Shown in pieces: positions 32,034 through 41,608 of a DNA stretch of 64,000 bases; positions within the stretch are counted from its first letter, which is position 1, and every line of letters begins with the position of its first letter. The notes below the pieces were generated by a model that worked only from the letters and a program-made list of their open reading frames with translations, ran no database searches and was not told the DNA's origin. This DNA is from an uncultured Lachnospiraceae bacterium (GTDB lineage: Bacteria; Bacillota; Clostridia; Lachnospirales; Lachnospiraceae). The position numbers were made by a program, and so were the translations under genes. The stretch is from the NCBI GenBank assembly GCA_910587715.1, contig CAJUMV010000011.1, positions 1 through 64,000 on the forward strand. The letters are read 5' to 3'.

Positions 32034-33588
32034 GCTCTTCCCCAATCCGGTATCTGAACTTCATAAAGTCAACATGTCCTCCGGGCTGCCGCGTGGCATA
32101 CGCAAACAGACCAAATCTGCATCCGGTAAAATGGTCCAGCTTAAAGAACAGCCGGTGGCTGATTCCAAGCGCCTTCCATCTTCCGTTCTCCTCATAGAAA
32201 AAGTCAGCCGTATCCTTTTTGTCTTTGAAATCCAAATCTACTCTCAACACAGCGCTTGAAGCAGGCAGCGGGATTCTCTCATATTCTACGGGCGTACTCA
32301 GAAAATCCGGGTCTGCCTCCACCGTTTCATCCGCGGCAGGTCTCGCAAACATCACCAGATAGTAGTCTCCTTTGTCCTTTGTCAGCGCGATTCCCCCATA
32401 GCCGCCGATCCATGCGCAAATACCGGCATAATCCCCGTCTTTCATTCTGCTTCCGTCCACCGTCACCCAGGCGGCGCACGCCGGTCCGCAGCTCCTCTGG
32501 GTCAGCACATTATGCGCAAAGGGCAGACAGTCACAGACCTCCTCCGTGTAAACCCGAAAGGCGCCCTGCCGGTCAGTCACAGACCACAGCCTGTCTATCG
32601 GATTATGATTAAACTGCCAGAAAGGCTTTAGCCGTACTTTTCCGTTTTCGTCCGCCTGATACAGAAAATCGTCATTGCCGTTCAAAGACCGGTACGCATA
32701 ATCCGGTCTGGCGCCGGGTATCGATACCTGAGCCGGAACCCTCCCCTGCTTCCCGATTACCGGATATCCCTCTTCGTCGAAATGAACCGGCATTACCAAA
32801 GGCACCCTTCCGACCGCTCCCCTGTCCTGAAACATAAACAGATACCAGTCCCCCTCGGGCGTATCTACCATGCCGCCCTGCGCGACTCCCAGATTGTGAT
32901 ATCCCATATCGTCATCTATGATGCATTTCCCCCGGAACTCCCCCTCCAGAGAATCCGCAATAAAACAGTCTTCCGTTTTTCTCTCATTGCCACAGGCGGG
33001 AATATGACAGGTAAACAGATAGTATTTCCCATCCTTCTTATACAGATGCGAGCCCTCATATCCGAGATGAAGCTCACCCCGATCCCGGACAAGCAGCCTG
33101 TGCAGCCCTCCCTCAAGAGGTCCCTTCAAATCCGCCCGCAGCTGTGTCAGGTACAATTCGGTATTTCCATATACAATATATATCCTGCCGTCATCATCAA
33201 AAAACAGGGAATTGTCGTGGTAAAAGCCTTCTATTGTCCCCATCTTCCACGGTCCGGCAAGATCGCACGCCGTCAGAAGATATGTCTTGCGTGTATCGTT
33301 TGCCGTAAAACAGATATAAAAGACACCTTCGTGGTACCTGAAGGACGGCGCCCACATGCCCTGCCCGTAGATATGATCTCCTTTTTCCAGCCGATGCCCG
33401 CAAGTATCTTCCAGCATCTCATACGCATGGGTCACAAATTCCCAGTTCATCAAGTCATAAGAGCGCAGAATATCACAGCCCGGCATAAAATGCATCGTTG
33501 TGCTCGCCATATAATAGGTATCGCCAACCCTGATAATATCCGGATCCGGAAAATCGGAATATAGTATAGGATTACATTTTGTATTCAT
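32008..33588 (-). CDS. GH43 beta-xylosidase-like glycoside hydrolase
   Basis: A 526-residue cytoplasmic enzyme of glycoside hydrolase family 43. The five-bladed propeller starts with YSDFPDPDIIRVGDTYYMA, whose DPD holds the catalytic base; the middle Asp motif FDDDGRIYIVYG and the acid Glu in YEGSHLY follow. The C-terminal 190 residues look like the beta-sandwich typical of GH43 beta-xylosidases. GGGAGAG lies 5 bases before the ATG at 33588; the frame to 33639 is rejected. Family members act on xylose or arabinose linkages; the neighbouring GH8 enzyme favours beta-1,4-xylosidase. Confidence 0.87.
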   Translation of the reverse strand: MNTKCNPILYSDFPDPDIIRVGDTYYMASTTMHFMPGCDILRSYDLMNWEFVTHAYEMLEDTCGHRLEKGDHIYGQGMWAPSFRYHEGVFYICFTANDTRKTYLLTACDLAGPWKMGTIEGFYHDNSLFFDDDGRIYIVYGNTELYLTQLRADLKGPLEGGLHRLLVRDRGELHLGYEGSHLYKKDGKYYLFTCHIPACGNERKTEDCFIADSLEGEFRGKCIIDDDMGYHNLGVAQGGMVDTPEGDWYLFMFQDRGAVGRVPLVMPVHFDEEGYPVIGKQGRVPAQVSIPGARPDYAYRSLNGNDDFLYQADENGKVRLKPFWQFNHNPIDRLWSVTDRQGAFRVYTEEVCDCLPFAHNVLTQRSCGPACAAWVTVDGSRMKDGDYAGICAWIGGYGGIALTKDKGDYYLVMFARPAADETVEADPDFLSTPVEYERIPLPASSAVLRVDLDFKDKKDTADFFYEENGRWKALGISHRLFFKLDHFTGCRFGLFAYATRQPGGHVDFMKFRYRIGEEHGQIQEKA

Positions 33589-33652
33589 CTTTTCTCTCCC
33601 TACATTGTCTGATTCTTTTAAAATACCACACCTGGACACCCTTTTTCAAATC

Positions 33653-33692
33653 AAAAAATTTTGGCGCATACCCCCTTATGGAGATATGCGCC
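33653..33692 (-). terminator. Terminator after pgi
   Basis: On the minus strand GGCGCATA (33692-33685) and TATGCGCC (33670-33663) form a perfect 8-bp stem with a 14-base loop, followed by AAAATTTTTT. It begins 43 bases after the pgi stop. It separates the murG-pgi transcript from the GH43 operon. Confidence 0.6.
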
Positions 33693-33734
33693 TGCTTTCT
33701 ATACCGTAGCCTATATCATGAAGCTCACTTTTAC

Positions 33735-35081
33735 TTACAGTCTCTTCAGCAGCTCTTCCCTCTGCGCCTCAAAGCCCGGCTTGCCGAGAAGTGCGAACAT
33801 GTTTTTCTTATAGCTCTCCACGCCCGGCTGGTTGAACGGGTTCACGCCGAGGAGATACCCGCTCACGCCGCAGGCAAACTCGAAGAAGTAGAACAGCTCG
33901 CCCAGATAGAACTCGTTTACCTCGGGCACATTGATCATAAAGTTCGGGACCTGTCCGTCGGTGTGCGCCAGAATCGTGCCGTTCATCGCACTCTTGTTGA
34001 CGAAGTCCACGTTCTTGCCCGCCAGATAATTGAGTCCGTCCAGATCTACCGGCTCCTCACCGATAATGATCTCCTCCCTGCTTGTCTCAATGTTAAGAAC
34101 CGTCTCAAACATGGTACGGGAACCGTCCTGAATAAACTGTCCCATGGAATGCAGATCGGTAGTCAAATCCACGCTTGCCGGGAAGATACCTTTCTGGTCC
34201 TTGCCCTCGGACTCGCCGTAAAGCTGTTTCCACCACTCGGAAACATAGTGTGCGCTCGGTTCGTAGTTTGCCAGAATCTCAATCACTTTGCCCTTTCGTA
34301 ACAGAATGTTGCGAAGCGCCGCGTATTTTACAGCGTCGTTCTCCTCGAAAGGAGCTTCCAGAGCCATTTTCCTGCCCTCTGCGGCGCCTTCCATCAGCTT
34401 GTCGATATCCGCGCCGGACACCGCGATGGGAAGCAAACCTACCGCCGTCAGTACGGAGAAACGTCCGCCCACATCGTCGGGCACCACAAAACTCTCGTAG
34501 CCTTCCTCATTTGCCAGATTCTTAAGGGATCCTCTCGCCTTGTCGGTAGTGGCGTAAATTCTCTTCGCAGCGCCCTCTTTACCGTACTTTTTCTCCGCCA
34601 TCTCCTTGAATACGCGGAACGCGATTGCAGGCTCCGTGGTCGTGCCGGACTTGGAGATCATGTTGATGGAGAAGTCCCTGTCGCCAATTACATCAATTAG
34701 ATGTTTGATATAAGTAGAACTGATGGAGTTACCTACAAAATAAATTTCGGGCGTCTTTCTGATAGACTTGTCCACCACGTTGTAGAAACTGTGGCGCAAA
34801 AACTCAATCGCCGCACGCGCGCCCAGATAGGAACCGCCGATACCGATTACCACAAGCACTTCGGAATCGCCCTGAATCTTCTCCGCCGCTTTTTTAATCC
34901 GCGCAAACTCCTCTTTGTCATAGTCCACCGGCAGGTCGATCCATCCAAGGAAATCGTTGCCTGCTCCCGATTTGCTCACAAGCACCTCTTTTGCGTCAAG
35001 CGCCAGCTTCTTCATGGACTCCACTTCGTTCTCCCCAATAAAGGATGCTGCTTTTGAATAGTCAAATGTAACTTTGCTCAT
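33735..35081 (-). CDS. pgi: Glucose-6-phosphate isomerase
   Basis: A 448-residue isomerase converting glucose-6-phosphate and fructose-6-phosphate, the short bacterial type found in Firmicutes. Recognisable sites are GIGGSYLGARAAIEF (sugar-phosphate loop), SKSGTTTEPA, QKGIFPASVDLTTDLHSMGQ and the C-terminal NPFNQPGVE with catalytic Lys in SYKKNMFALL. An AAGGAGGA site precedes the ATG. It follows murG by 13 bases in the same direction. It links sugar uptake to glycolysis and to fructose-6-phosphate for UDP-GlcNAc. Confidence 0.97.
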   Translation of the reverse strand: MSKVTFDYSKAASFIGENEVESMKKLALDAKEVLVSKSGAGNDFLGWIDLPVDYDKEEFARIKKAAEKIQGDSEVLVVIGIGGSYLGARAAIEFLRHSFYNVVDKSIRKTPEIYFVGNSISSTYIKHLIDVIGDRDFSINMISKSGTTTEPAIAFRVFKEMAEKKYGKEGAAKRIYATTDKARGSLKNLANEEGYESFVVPDDVGGRFSVLTAVGLLPIAVSGADIDKLMEGAAEGRKMALEAPFEENDAVKYAALRNILLRKGKVIEILANYEPSAHYVSEWWKQLYGESEGKDQKGIFPASVDLTTDLHSMGQFIQDGSRTMFETVLNIETSREEIIIGEEPVDLDGLNYLAGKNVDFVNKSAMNGTILAHTDGQVPNFMINVPEVNEFYLGELFYFFEFACGVSGYLLGVNPFNQPGVESYKKNMFALLGKPGFEAQREELLKRL

Positions 35082-35094
35082 TTCGTCCTCCTTT

Positions 35095-36162
35095 TTATTT
35101 AGTTATATCTTCAATCAGCCCAATAATTGTGCCGATCGCATCTCTCTGGCTGCTCTTCTTCATAGCATCGATATAGGAAAATCTGTTGAAGTAAAGTTCC
35201 TGTATCTTTTCAAGCAGCAGCTTGTTGGTCAGGTCATCCTCATCGATTACAATGCTGAACCCCTGCGATTCATAGGACTTTGCATTCAGTAGCTGGTCCC
35301 CTCTGCTGCTCGACGACGGCAGCGGAATGAGAATATTAGGCTTTTTCAGCGCCAGAATCTCGCTGATCGCGTTGGCGCCGGCACGGGAAATCACGATATC
35401 CGCCATAGCGAAAATATCCTTCATCTCAGACTTTACATATTCAAACTGTTTATACCCCTGAGTTGTGAGCAGGAGATTATCCACCTTCTCCTTCCCACAC
35501 AAATGCACCACTTGGAAGTCCTTCAACAACTCCGGCAGAATATCTCTGACCGCCTGATTGATTGCCGCAGACCCAAGACTTCCGCCCACTACCATAATTA
35601 CGGGCTTTGTGTTATCAAAACCACATAACTTATACGCTGTTTCCTTATTACCTGTGGCAAGCTCCTTGCGGATCGGTGAACCCGTCAGCACTGCCTTAGC
35701 CGCGGGCAGCTGGCTGAAAGTCTCCGGAAAATTACAACACACCTTTTTCGCCACGGGAATGCAAAGCTTATTCGCCAATCCAGGCGTCATGTCCGACTCA
35801 TGAATGATACAGGGAATCCCCAGAGACGCCGCCGCGCGCACCACGGGCACACTGACAAAACCGCCCTTGGAAAAGAGCACATCCGGTTTAATCTCCTTCA
35901 GATACTTTCTCGCCTCCCGCATTCCCTTAATAACACGAAACGGGTCGGAAAAGTTTTTCGGGTCAAAGTACCGCCTGAATTTGCCGGTCGCAATGCCATA
36001 ATAGGGGATGTCAAAATCCTCCATCAGCTTTTTTTCAATCCCGTCGTAGGACCCCATATATACAATGTCATACTCCAATTCCCGGAGTCTGGGAATCAGC
36101 GCCATATTCGGCGTCACATGTCCGGCGGTACCCCCGCCCGTCAGTACAATCTTTTTGCCCAT
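35095..36162 (-). CDS. murG: Lipid II-forming GlcNAc transferase MurG
   Basis: A 355-residue GT28 enzyme that adds GlcNAc from UDP-GlcNAc to lipid I at the inner face of the membrane, the last cytoplasmic step of peptidoglycan precursor synthesis. GGGTAGHVTPNMAL near the N-terminus binds the lipid-phosphate, GGSLGSAAIN is the second glycine-rich motif, and SRAGANAISEIL binds the nucleotide sugar. Start at ATG 36162; a TTG seven codons earlier is weaker. It stands outside a division-wall cluster, which is common for Clostridia with a second genomic context for murG. Confidence 0.95.
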   Translation of the reverse strand: MGKKIVLTGGGTAGHVTPNMALIPRLRELEYDIVYMGSYDGIEKKLMEDFDIPYYGIATGKFRRYFDPKNFSDPFRVIKGMREARKYLKEIKPDVLFSKGGFVSVPVVRAAASLGIPCIIHESDMTPGLANKLCIPVAKKVCCNFPETFSQLPAAKAVLTGSPIRKELATGNKETAYKLCGFDNTKPVIMVVGGSLGSAAINQAVRDILPELLKDFQVVHLCGKEKVDNLLLTTQGYKQFEYVKSEMKDIFAMADIVISRAGANAISEILALKKPNILIPLPSSSSRGDQLLNAKSYESQGFSIVIDEDDLTNKLLLEKIQELYFNRFSYIDAMKKSSQRDAIGTIIGLIEDITK

Positions 36163-36195
36163 AGTAACATCCAAACCTTTCAAGAATTTACTCTT

Positions 36196-36438
36196 TTATT
36201 GGTCTAACATCTGCTCCAGCGCACATGCCAGCTGGTCCGGGCAGGATGTGCTTTTAAATCCGCACTTAATCCCTTTCAGTCTGCTGATTGCATCTTCCGC
36301 CTTCATGCCGACAACCAGCCGGGAAATACCCTGTGTATTGCCGTTACATCCGCCTGTAAATTTCACAGATTTGATAATACCTTCTTCCATCTCCACGTCT
36401 ATCGCATTGGAGCAGACGCCCTTCGGCTGAAAAATCAT
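36196..36438 (-). CDS. TSCPD domain protein (TIGR03905 type)
   Basis: An 80-residue protein with cysteines spaced as in the TSCPD family: GGCNGNTQGISRLVVGM in the middle and STSCPDQLACALEQ at the end. The domain is also found at the end of some ribonucleotide reductases; the stand-alone form has no known function but is common in Clostridia. Start at 36438 with AGGAGG 9 bases before; the frame to 36477 is rejected. It precedes murG by 33 bases. Confidence 0.85.
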   Translation of the reverse strand: MIFQPKGVCSNAIDVEMEEGIIKSVKFTGGCNGNTQGISRLVVGMKAEDAISRLKGIKCGFKSTSCPDQLACALEQMLDQ

Positions 36439-36615
36439 ATCCGTTTCCTCCTCATTCCTTCTGGCACTATTTACCATCTACCATCAAGTATATATCATCA
36501 ATCCCCATAGTGCAAGAAAATGGTTGTTATGCGAAATATGTCGATGCCTTAGGTCTTTTTTCCCGAAAAAAACCCAATATAATATAAGTATGCACTCTAA
36601 ATAACGGAGGTAACC

Positions 36616-37344
36616 ATGCTTACACTTTTTTTTCGTCACAAAATTTTTATGTTTGTTATTCTGTCATTGCTCTTTTGCAGTATTTTATGCCAGATTCTGC
36701 TTGGTGTGATATACCGCAGACTGATTCGGGAAACGGAAAACATGTCCGCCACCAAAAACAAGCCCCTGCAGCAGTTGAAGCTCAAATTCACAAGCTGCAG
36801 ACAGCTCCACGAGACGATTCCCAATGTACCTGTTTTTGTGGACAAGTTCCTAAACCAAATCAGTCTCGGAAAAATTCCCATGTCCTTTTTTCGACACCTT
36901 TCGGGGCAGCTCACGCTGCTTTCGGTATTAGTGGCGGGCATCGGCGCCTGCATCGGCATTATTCAGGAAGAAAGCCTTCTGTCAATCGCACCCTTTTATC
37001 TCGTCAGTTTTCTCGGGCTTTATCTCTATTTTGCCGCGACTTCGTTGATTGATCTGCCCGGAAAAATCAACATGCTGCGCACCAATCTGGTAGATTACCT
37101 GGAAAATCATCTGGCAAACCGGCTGGAACAGACACGCCTTGACATGCGTATGGTCGGCATGGAGGATTCTGCGCAGGATACCAAAAAGACTGCCGCCGCT
37201 TCGGACAAGCCTGCCGGCGAAACTATCAATTTGGAGAAAGATCCCCTTTTCGAAAAAAGCGCGGAACGCAAGAAAAATTCCCCGGCCTTCACTCCTTCTG
37301 AAGCCGAGGAACTGGAATTGCTATTGCGGGAATTTTTGGTTTAA
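36616..37344 (+). CDS. Membrane protein of unknown function
   Basis: A 242-residue protein with three hydrophobic helices: 10-34, about 96-118 and 122-145. Between the first two is a region rich in Lys and Gln, and after the third comes a charged, Ala/Lys-rich tail of 90 residues probably in the cytoplasm. CGGAGG lies 5 bases before the ATG and TATAAT lies 40 bases upstream. I do not recognise a family. Its end overlaps the convergent small gene by 24 bases. Confidence 0.75.
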   Translation: MLTLFFRHKIFMFVILSLLFCSILCQILLGVIYRRLIRETENMSATKNKPLQQLKLKFTSCRQLHETIPNVPVFVDKFLNQISLGKIPMSFFRHLSGQLTLLSVLVAGIGACIGIIQEESLLSIAPFYLVSFLGLYLYFAATSLIDLPGKINMLRTNLVDYLENHLANRLEQTRLDMRMVGMEDSAQDTKKTAAASDKPAGETINLEKDPLFEKSAERKKNSPAFTPSEAEELELLLREFLV

Positions 37345-37557
37345 TTCATACTGTTTTTTTAAATCATCCAATTCCTTCAAAAGCTCCCTTTCAATACCAC
37401 CATTTATGCCATTATTCAAATATGCTGTATAGAGTAAAATCTGATCCACATGTTCCGATTCCAATGTTGTGACTTCATACGTCATACAGTCATCATACAG
37501 GACGCAGAGTCTCCACTTTCTGCTGTCCGTCTTCTGCAGAGGTATCCAACGCATCAT
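37321..37557 (-). CDS. Small protein of unknown function
   Basis: A 78-residue soluble protein starting MMRWIPLQK behind GGAAGGTGGG. It has mixed strands in the first half (WRLCVLYDDCMTYEV) and a charged helical second half (GIERELLKELDDLKKQYEL). No known domain is recognised. It overlaps the convergent membrane-protein gene at its 3' end and may be the last gene of the glycan operon transcript, 89 bases downstream of the glycosyltransferase gene. Confidence 0.6.
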   Translation of the reverse strand: MMRWIPLQKTDSRKWRLCVLYDDCMTYEVTTLESEHVDQILLYTAYLNNGINGGIERELLKELDDLKKQYELNQKFPQ

Positions 37558-37646
37558 AAAACCCACCTTCCGATTACAGCTTATCATCAAAAATGATATT
37601 TTGTAAGCGAAAATTTTATGCGTTCCGTTAACTTCTGCAGAACTTT

Positions 37647-39308
37647 TTACTGATAAATGGTAACCGTCGGTCCCACATAATACGCGGCTGGACTTTTTGT
37701 GAACAGGTCAAAATACCCGATTCGGTATTTCCACTCCCCGCCGTAGGAAATGCCCTCCCAGCTTTCCAAAACGGTATACGCTCCCGTCTTTTGCGCATAC
37801 GCCGCTTTTTTGTCCGGGTACATATCCCCTCCCCGAAACAGCAGATAATCCTTTTTCTGGGAAAAGTACCCGGTAGCGTATTCTACATCCACAAAATACT
37901 CGTTTTCTTTAAGCTCATCCGGCAAAAGAGAAATATCTTCCCCAATCTCCACCATTTCATACTTCTGTGTATTTATCAGCGGCATGTAAGAAGTGCAGTA
38001 AACCTTTGCGCCCGCCGGAATGTTTTCTTCTATATATGCCGCCGCAGGATGATACGTCAAATCATAGCGGTAATTGTCGAGAACCGTAACCGCATTTATG
38101 AGAACGAAAATCGCTGCAATGACTGCTGCCGTCCGAGGACTCTGAACCGCACCCTTTTCGGCGGCATTTTCCGCCATTTTCCCCGAGGATTTCTTCTGCC
38201 CCGCCGCACCGCGCTTCACCCACAGCTTCGCAAACAATGTTTCCGCTTCTGACAGCCCGTAAGTCATAAACAGGAAGGAAAACGGCAGCACAAGAGACAT
38301 ATTTCTTCCAAGCACAATGCTGTATTTCGACAAAAGCACGAGAATTACAAGCGGCATCAGAGAAAAAAGAACCAGCTCTCCCCACTCTTTTCTCCGCACC
38401 AGATACACAAGCCCCAAAAGCAGCAAAAGTCCGCCGAAAATCCCATAAGAAGACAGAGCATAGGCTTCCAAATACCCCAAAAACGGCAGATTATGTTCAA
38501 TCCCGGGATGCCCCCAGGCATAATGGTTCAAATTATATAAATTATCTCCGATAAAGGTCTTAAAATAAAAGAAAAGAGAATAATTACAAAGCACGAAAGT
38601 CAGCGCCAGCACGATACAATCCAGAAAAAAGAGATAATTGTTTCTGTGCCGTTTCCAGTATTTCTTTCCGATATGCAGCGCCAGCCAGAAAACGCCGAAA
38701 ACAATACCATGATACTTTGCCGCCATTGCCAGCCCGATACAGACCGCAAGCATCGGGTACCAGAGATAAACCGCCCGCTCCTCATCCTTTTCCCGCCAAA
38801 TCAGACAGCCCAGAAGCAAAATAAGATTTGCCACCGCATACAGAAGCGTATCCGGTCCCGTGTAGTACAGATAAGCATAGCCATACAGGGAAAACACGGA
38901 CAGAAGAAATCCCAAGTAAGCGTATTTTCGGCTGTCCGTCATAATCTTAACGCTAAAATAGACACACACATTGGAGAGAAGTGCCGTGCCACAGATTACA
39001 TAGCGCAAAAGCACCACCGTATCCACGCCCGCCCAAAATTTCCCTAAAATACGCGCCCCCACTGCCGCGTAATAAAAAGTCAGATGGGGATAGCGGAAAA
39101 AATCGAGCACATAGATATCCCCTGCATAGAGATGCTGTCCCAAGAGTTCATAAATACAACCGAGCGAAAGCTGCTCGTCCACATTCGGATAGAGCGGCAG
39201 CTCAAACTGCCAGTGTCTGTAAAACAAAAGCATCCCCGCCGCCAGCGTAAAAAAGACTGCCGCCGCCATACCCGCCTTTTTCTGCCATTCCTTTGTCAAT
39301 CCAAGCAT
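37647..39308 (-). CDS. Membrane glycosyltransferase, GT39/PMT-like
   Basis: A 553-residue membrane enzyme with about a dozen hydrophobic helices and an extracytoplasmic C-terminal domain of about 130 residues. The first outer loop has PNVDEQLSLG, giving the acidic pair typical of GT-C enzymes (GT39/ArnT/PMT_2) that use lipid-phosphate sugars as donors. GGAGG precedes the chosen ATG at 39308. It is the last large gene of the glycan operon, following the GDPD-like gene after 150 bases. It would transfer a sugar outside the membrane, perhaps from the dolichol-phosphate-mannose-like product of the GT2 gene. Confidence 0.8.
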   Translation of the reverse strand: MLGLTKEWQKKAGMAAAVFFTLAAGMLLFYRHWQFELPLYPNVDEQLSLGCIYELLGQHLYAGDIYVLDFFRYPHLTFYYAAVGARILGKFWAGVDTVVLLRYVICGTALLSNVCVYFSVKIMTDSRKYAYLGFLLSVFSLYGYAYLYYTGPDTLLYAVANLILLLGCLIWREKDEERAVYLWYPMLAVCIGLAMAAKYHGIVFGVFWLALHIGKKYWKRHRNNYLFFLDCIVLALTFVLCNYSLFFYFKTFIGDNLYNLNHYAWGHPGIEHNLPFLGYLEAYALSSYGIFGGLLLLLGLVYLVRRKEWGELVLFSLMPLVILVLLSKYSIVLGRNMSLVLPFSFLFMTYGLSEAETLFAKLWVKRGAAGQKKSSGKMAENAAEKGAVQSPRTAAVIAAIFVLINAVTVLDNYRYDLTYHPAAAYIEENIPAGAKVYCTSYMPLINTQKYEMVEIGEDISLLPDELKENEYFVDVEYATGYFSQKKDYLLFRGGDMYPDKKAAYAQKTGAYTVLESWEGISYGGEWKYRIGYFDLFTKSPAAYYVGPTVTIYQ

Positions 39309-39458
39309 CTTATCCTCCATATCAAAAATGCAAACGTACCTCCATCCACGCCTGCATCAAATTTCATTTCCATTTGCAGCCTTTTGCTTTGAAACCCATG
39401 ATTTCTCCGCTTTCGACACCGTGCAACAAATGTAGACGCAGATGTGCAAGGCAGCAAT

Positions 39459-40055
39459 TTACATCCAGTCCTTAATATGATAACTCTTGGTACATACGGC
39501 ATCAAATACAATACCCTGCTCCTCTATGTACTTCCTGTATTCCAAAATTTTCTCTTCCTGCCCTTCCAGCTCCGGAGACACAAAACAGAGCTTATAGCCA
39601 AGCCCCTTTAATTCCTTATAGCTTTCCCTGTCAATCGGCACTTTCGTAAAACAGTCCACCCAGACCCACTCGGCACGTCCCGCCATATTGCGTATAGTAT
39701 CCAACCCTTCCAGCTCGCTGAACCGGAGCGCCACCTGCTTCACACCCATATCCGTGAGCAGTTTTATCATCGGAAAAGAAGAATCCAGAAAAAAATAATT
39801 CGGAATCTGATATTTTTCCATATATTCCAGCGCCTTATGTTCGATACGCTCGCTTTTAATATTCAAAATCATCGTACCGTGATGATAAACTTTGCAGTAT
39901 TCCTCAAAATCTTCTCCCGGCTCAAAAGGATTGTGGCAGATATAAATCCGCCCGTTCAGGTCGTCCCGCAGATCCAGCTCAACCCCATATTCTTCCGGCA
40001 GCTGTAAAAGCTCCTCTTTCGTGTTAATTCTGTGCGCTATGTATTCTGTTACCAT
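39459..40055 (-). CDS. GDPD/PI-PLC-like phosphodiesterase domain protein
   Basis: A 198-residue single-domain protein resembling glycerophosphodiester phosphodiesterases. AHRINT has the first His (8), GVELDLRDD the metal-binding Glu26 and Asp28, and ICHNPFEPGE the second His41, all early in a TIM-barrel pattern. The usual HRG is HRI here, so activity may differ. There is no signal peptide. It sits between a GT2 gene and a GT39-like gene in a surface-glycan operon, so it may act on a glycerophosphoryl- or sugar-phosphate intermediate. Confidence 0.65.
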   Translation of the reverse strand: MVTEYIAHRINTKEELLQLPEEYGVELDLRDDLNGRIYICHNPFEPGEDFEEYCKVYHHGTMILNIKSERIEHKALEYMEKYQIPNYFFLDSSFPMIKLLTDMGVKQVALRFSELEGLDTIRNMAGRAEWVWVDCFTKVPIDRESYKELKGLGYKLCFVSPELEGQEEKILEYRKYIEEQGIVFDAVCTKSYHIKDWM

Positions 40056-40096
40056 TGTATTTTCCCCATCTTTTCTATTTTAGTTTCCGGACATTT

Positions 40097-40801
40097 TTAG
40101 TTCTGCAGACTCCCGCTCCTTTTCAATTTCACACTGAAAGTAATCGTTCGCTTAATAAACTTCCACTTCGACGCAAGCCCCGTATTCCACTTTGACGTGC
40201 CATGCACCCTCTCGGGGAATACCACCGGAAACCGCAATACCCTAAGCCCTTTCTTCCTTGCCATGTACAATGCATACAAATCCAGCGAAAAGTCATAGGG
40301 CGGCTCCTGCCACGTATCATAAAAAATTTTCGGGAAAAGATTAGGCTGCGCGTTGATATCATAGAGCTTTTCATGCAGATAACAGGTTTCAAAAAGACTC
40401 ATGCCCATGGTAAAGAATACATCAAAAGGTGGTCTGCCTTTTCGGTTCCCCTTCACAAAGACAAGCCCCTTTTCTTTTTCAATCAACTCCAGGGCACGCA
40501 CGATATCTCCGGGGTCTGTCTGCAGATCCGCATGGGTCCAGCCGATGTACTCCCCCTGGCACTCCTTTAACCCCTGCAGGATTCCATAACCGTAGCCCTG
40601 ATTTACCTCTACACTCACTGTTCTCGCAAAGGCGTAGCGGGGCAGCAATTCCCGCAGCACATCCGCACTGCCGTCCGTAGAGCCGTTGTCCACCAGAACG
40701 ACCTCCATATCCTGCCCTTTGATTACCTCGTCAAACCGTTCTAAAAGTAACAGTATATTCTCTTTTTCGTTATAACACGGCACTACAATTGAAAGTTTCA
40801 C
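40097..40801 (-). CDS. Family 2 glycosyltransferase (polyprenyl-phosphate type)
   Basis: A 234-residue GT2 enzyme with no membrane helix. It begins KLSIVVPCYNEKENI, has VDNGSTDGSADVL for nucleotide binding and HADLQTDPGD as the acidic metal motif, and INAQPNLFPK, which in related proteins marks dolichyl-phosphate mannose synthase-like enzymes. The start is taken as GTG at 40801 with AGGGAGAG before it; an ATG at 40870 that overlaps the upstream HAD stop as ATGA is the alternative. It probably loads a sugar on a polyprenyl phosphate for the membrane transferases of the operon. Confidence 0.82.
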   Translation of the reverse strand: MKLSIVVPCYNEKENILLLLERFDEVIKGQDMEVVLVDNGSTDGSADVLRELLPRYAFARTVSVEVNQGYGYGILQGLKECQGEYIGWTHADLQTDPGDIVRALELIEKEKGLVFVKGNRKGRPPFDVFFTMGMSLFETCYLHEKLYDINAQPNLFPKIFYDTWQEPPYDFSLDLYALYMARKKGLRVLRFPVVFPERVHGTSKWNTGLASKWKFIKRTITFSVKLKRSGSLQN

Positions 40802-40866
40802 GTGTCTCTCCCTTTCTTCGTCCTGCTGCCTTTTCCCCCCGCATCTTGCATTTTGATGTAGACCGT

Positions 40867-41580
40867 TCATGACAAACCGCCTTCAATTCGTCCGGCTAAC
40901 ATGCCATACAATTCCGTATAATCGGACACTACGTCGATACCGTCCTGCGTCTTTTCCTCCTGTGATGCTCCCGGGTGAAACCAGATTGCCTGCAGTCCCG
41001 CTGCCATCGCGCCCCTCACATCCCTTTCCAGATTGTCCCCCACAAAGCAGACTTTCTCAGCCGGAAACCGAAGCTTCTCCAGACAAAGCTTAAAAATCCC
41101 CGGCGCCGGTTTCTCTACGCCTGCTTCCTCACTTGTCACCAGACAATCCACGTCATCCATCATGCCCAGCCGCCGCAGTTTCCTGTGCTGGATATGCGCC
41201 AGCAAATCCGTGCAGACTCCCACGCGGATATACTTTTCGTGCAATGCTTCCAAAAGCTCCCTGACTCCGGGGTACAAGGACATGTGATCCAAAAAGAACC
41301 CCCAGTAAGTTTCATACATTTCGAGAGCCAGATACAACGGTCTGATGTCCAGATACTCCAGCGTCTTTTGGAAGTACAGCATTCTGCTGTGGGATGTCGC
41401 TGTCTCACCGAGCATTTCCTTTGTGGCATGTCTTGCACGCATAAAGGCTTCCTCACACTGTTCTTCACTCACGCCAAGCCGCTCGCGCACAAGCTCTCCC
41501 ACACATTCAAAAGCCGCCCGCTCTAACGCCTTATAATCATACAAAGTGTCGTCCAAATCAAAAATGACTGCCTTTATCAT
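40867..41580 (-). CDS. HAD-family phosphatase (subfamily IA)
   Basis: A 237-residue haloacid dehalogenase-like hydrolase. The nucleophile motif is IFDLDDTLYDY, motif III has Lys in GVEKPAPGIF, and motif IV is FVGDNLERDVRGA; the cap domain between residues 15 and 85 is helical. It lies between the fusion gene (28 bases upstream) and the GT2 gene in the glycan operon. In nucleotide-sugar routes such a phosphatase often removes a phosphate before activation, as GmhB does for heptose. The substrate here is not evident. Confidence 0.82.
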   Translation of the reverse strand: MIKAVIFDLDDTLYDYKALERAAFECVGELVRERLGVSEEQCEEAFMRARHATKEMLGETATSHSRMLYFQKTLEYLDIRPLYLALEMYETYWGFFLDHMSLYPGVRELLEALHEKYIRVGVCTDLLAHIQHRKLRRLGMMDDVDCLVTSEEAGVEKPAPGIFKLCLEKLRFPAEKVCFVGDNLERDVRGAMAAGLQAIWFHPGASQEEKTQDGIDVVSDYTELYGMLAGRIEGGLS

Positions 41581-41608
41581 CGGTTTCCTCTTTTCCCTTA
41601 TCTTTATT

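Noticed and set aside
37600..37660. Palindrome-like AACTTCTGCAGAACTTTTT after the GT39-like gene as terminator
   Set aside because: The arms do not pair as a stem with a loop and the T run lies on the opposite strand to the gene.
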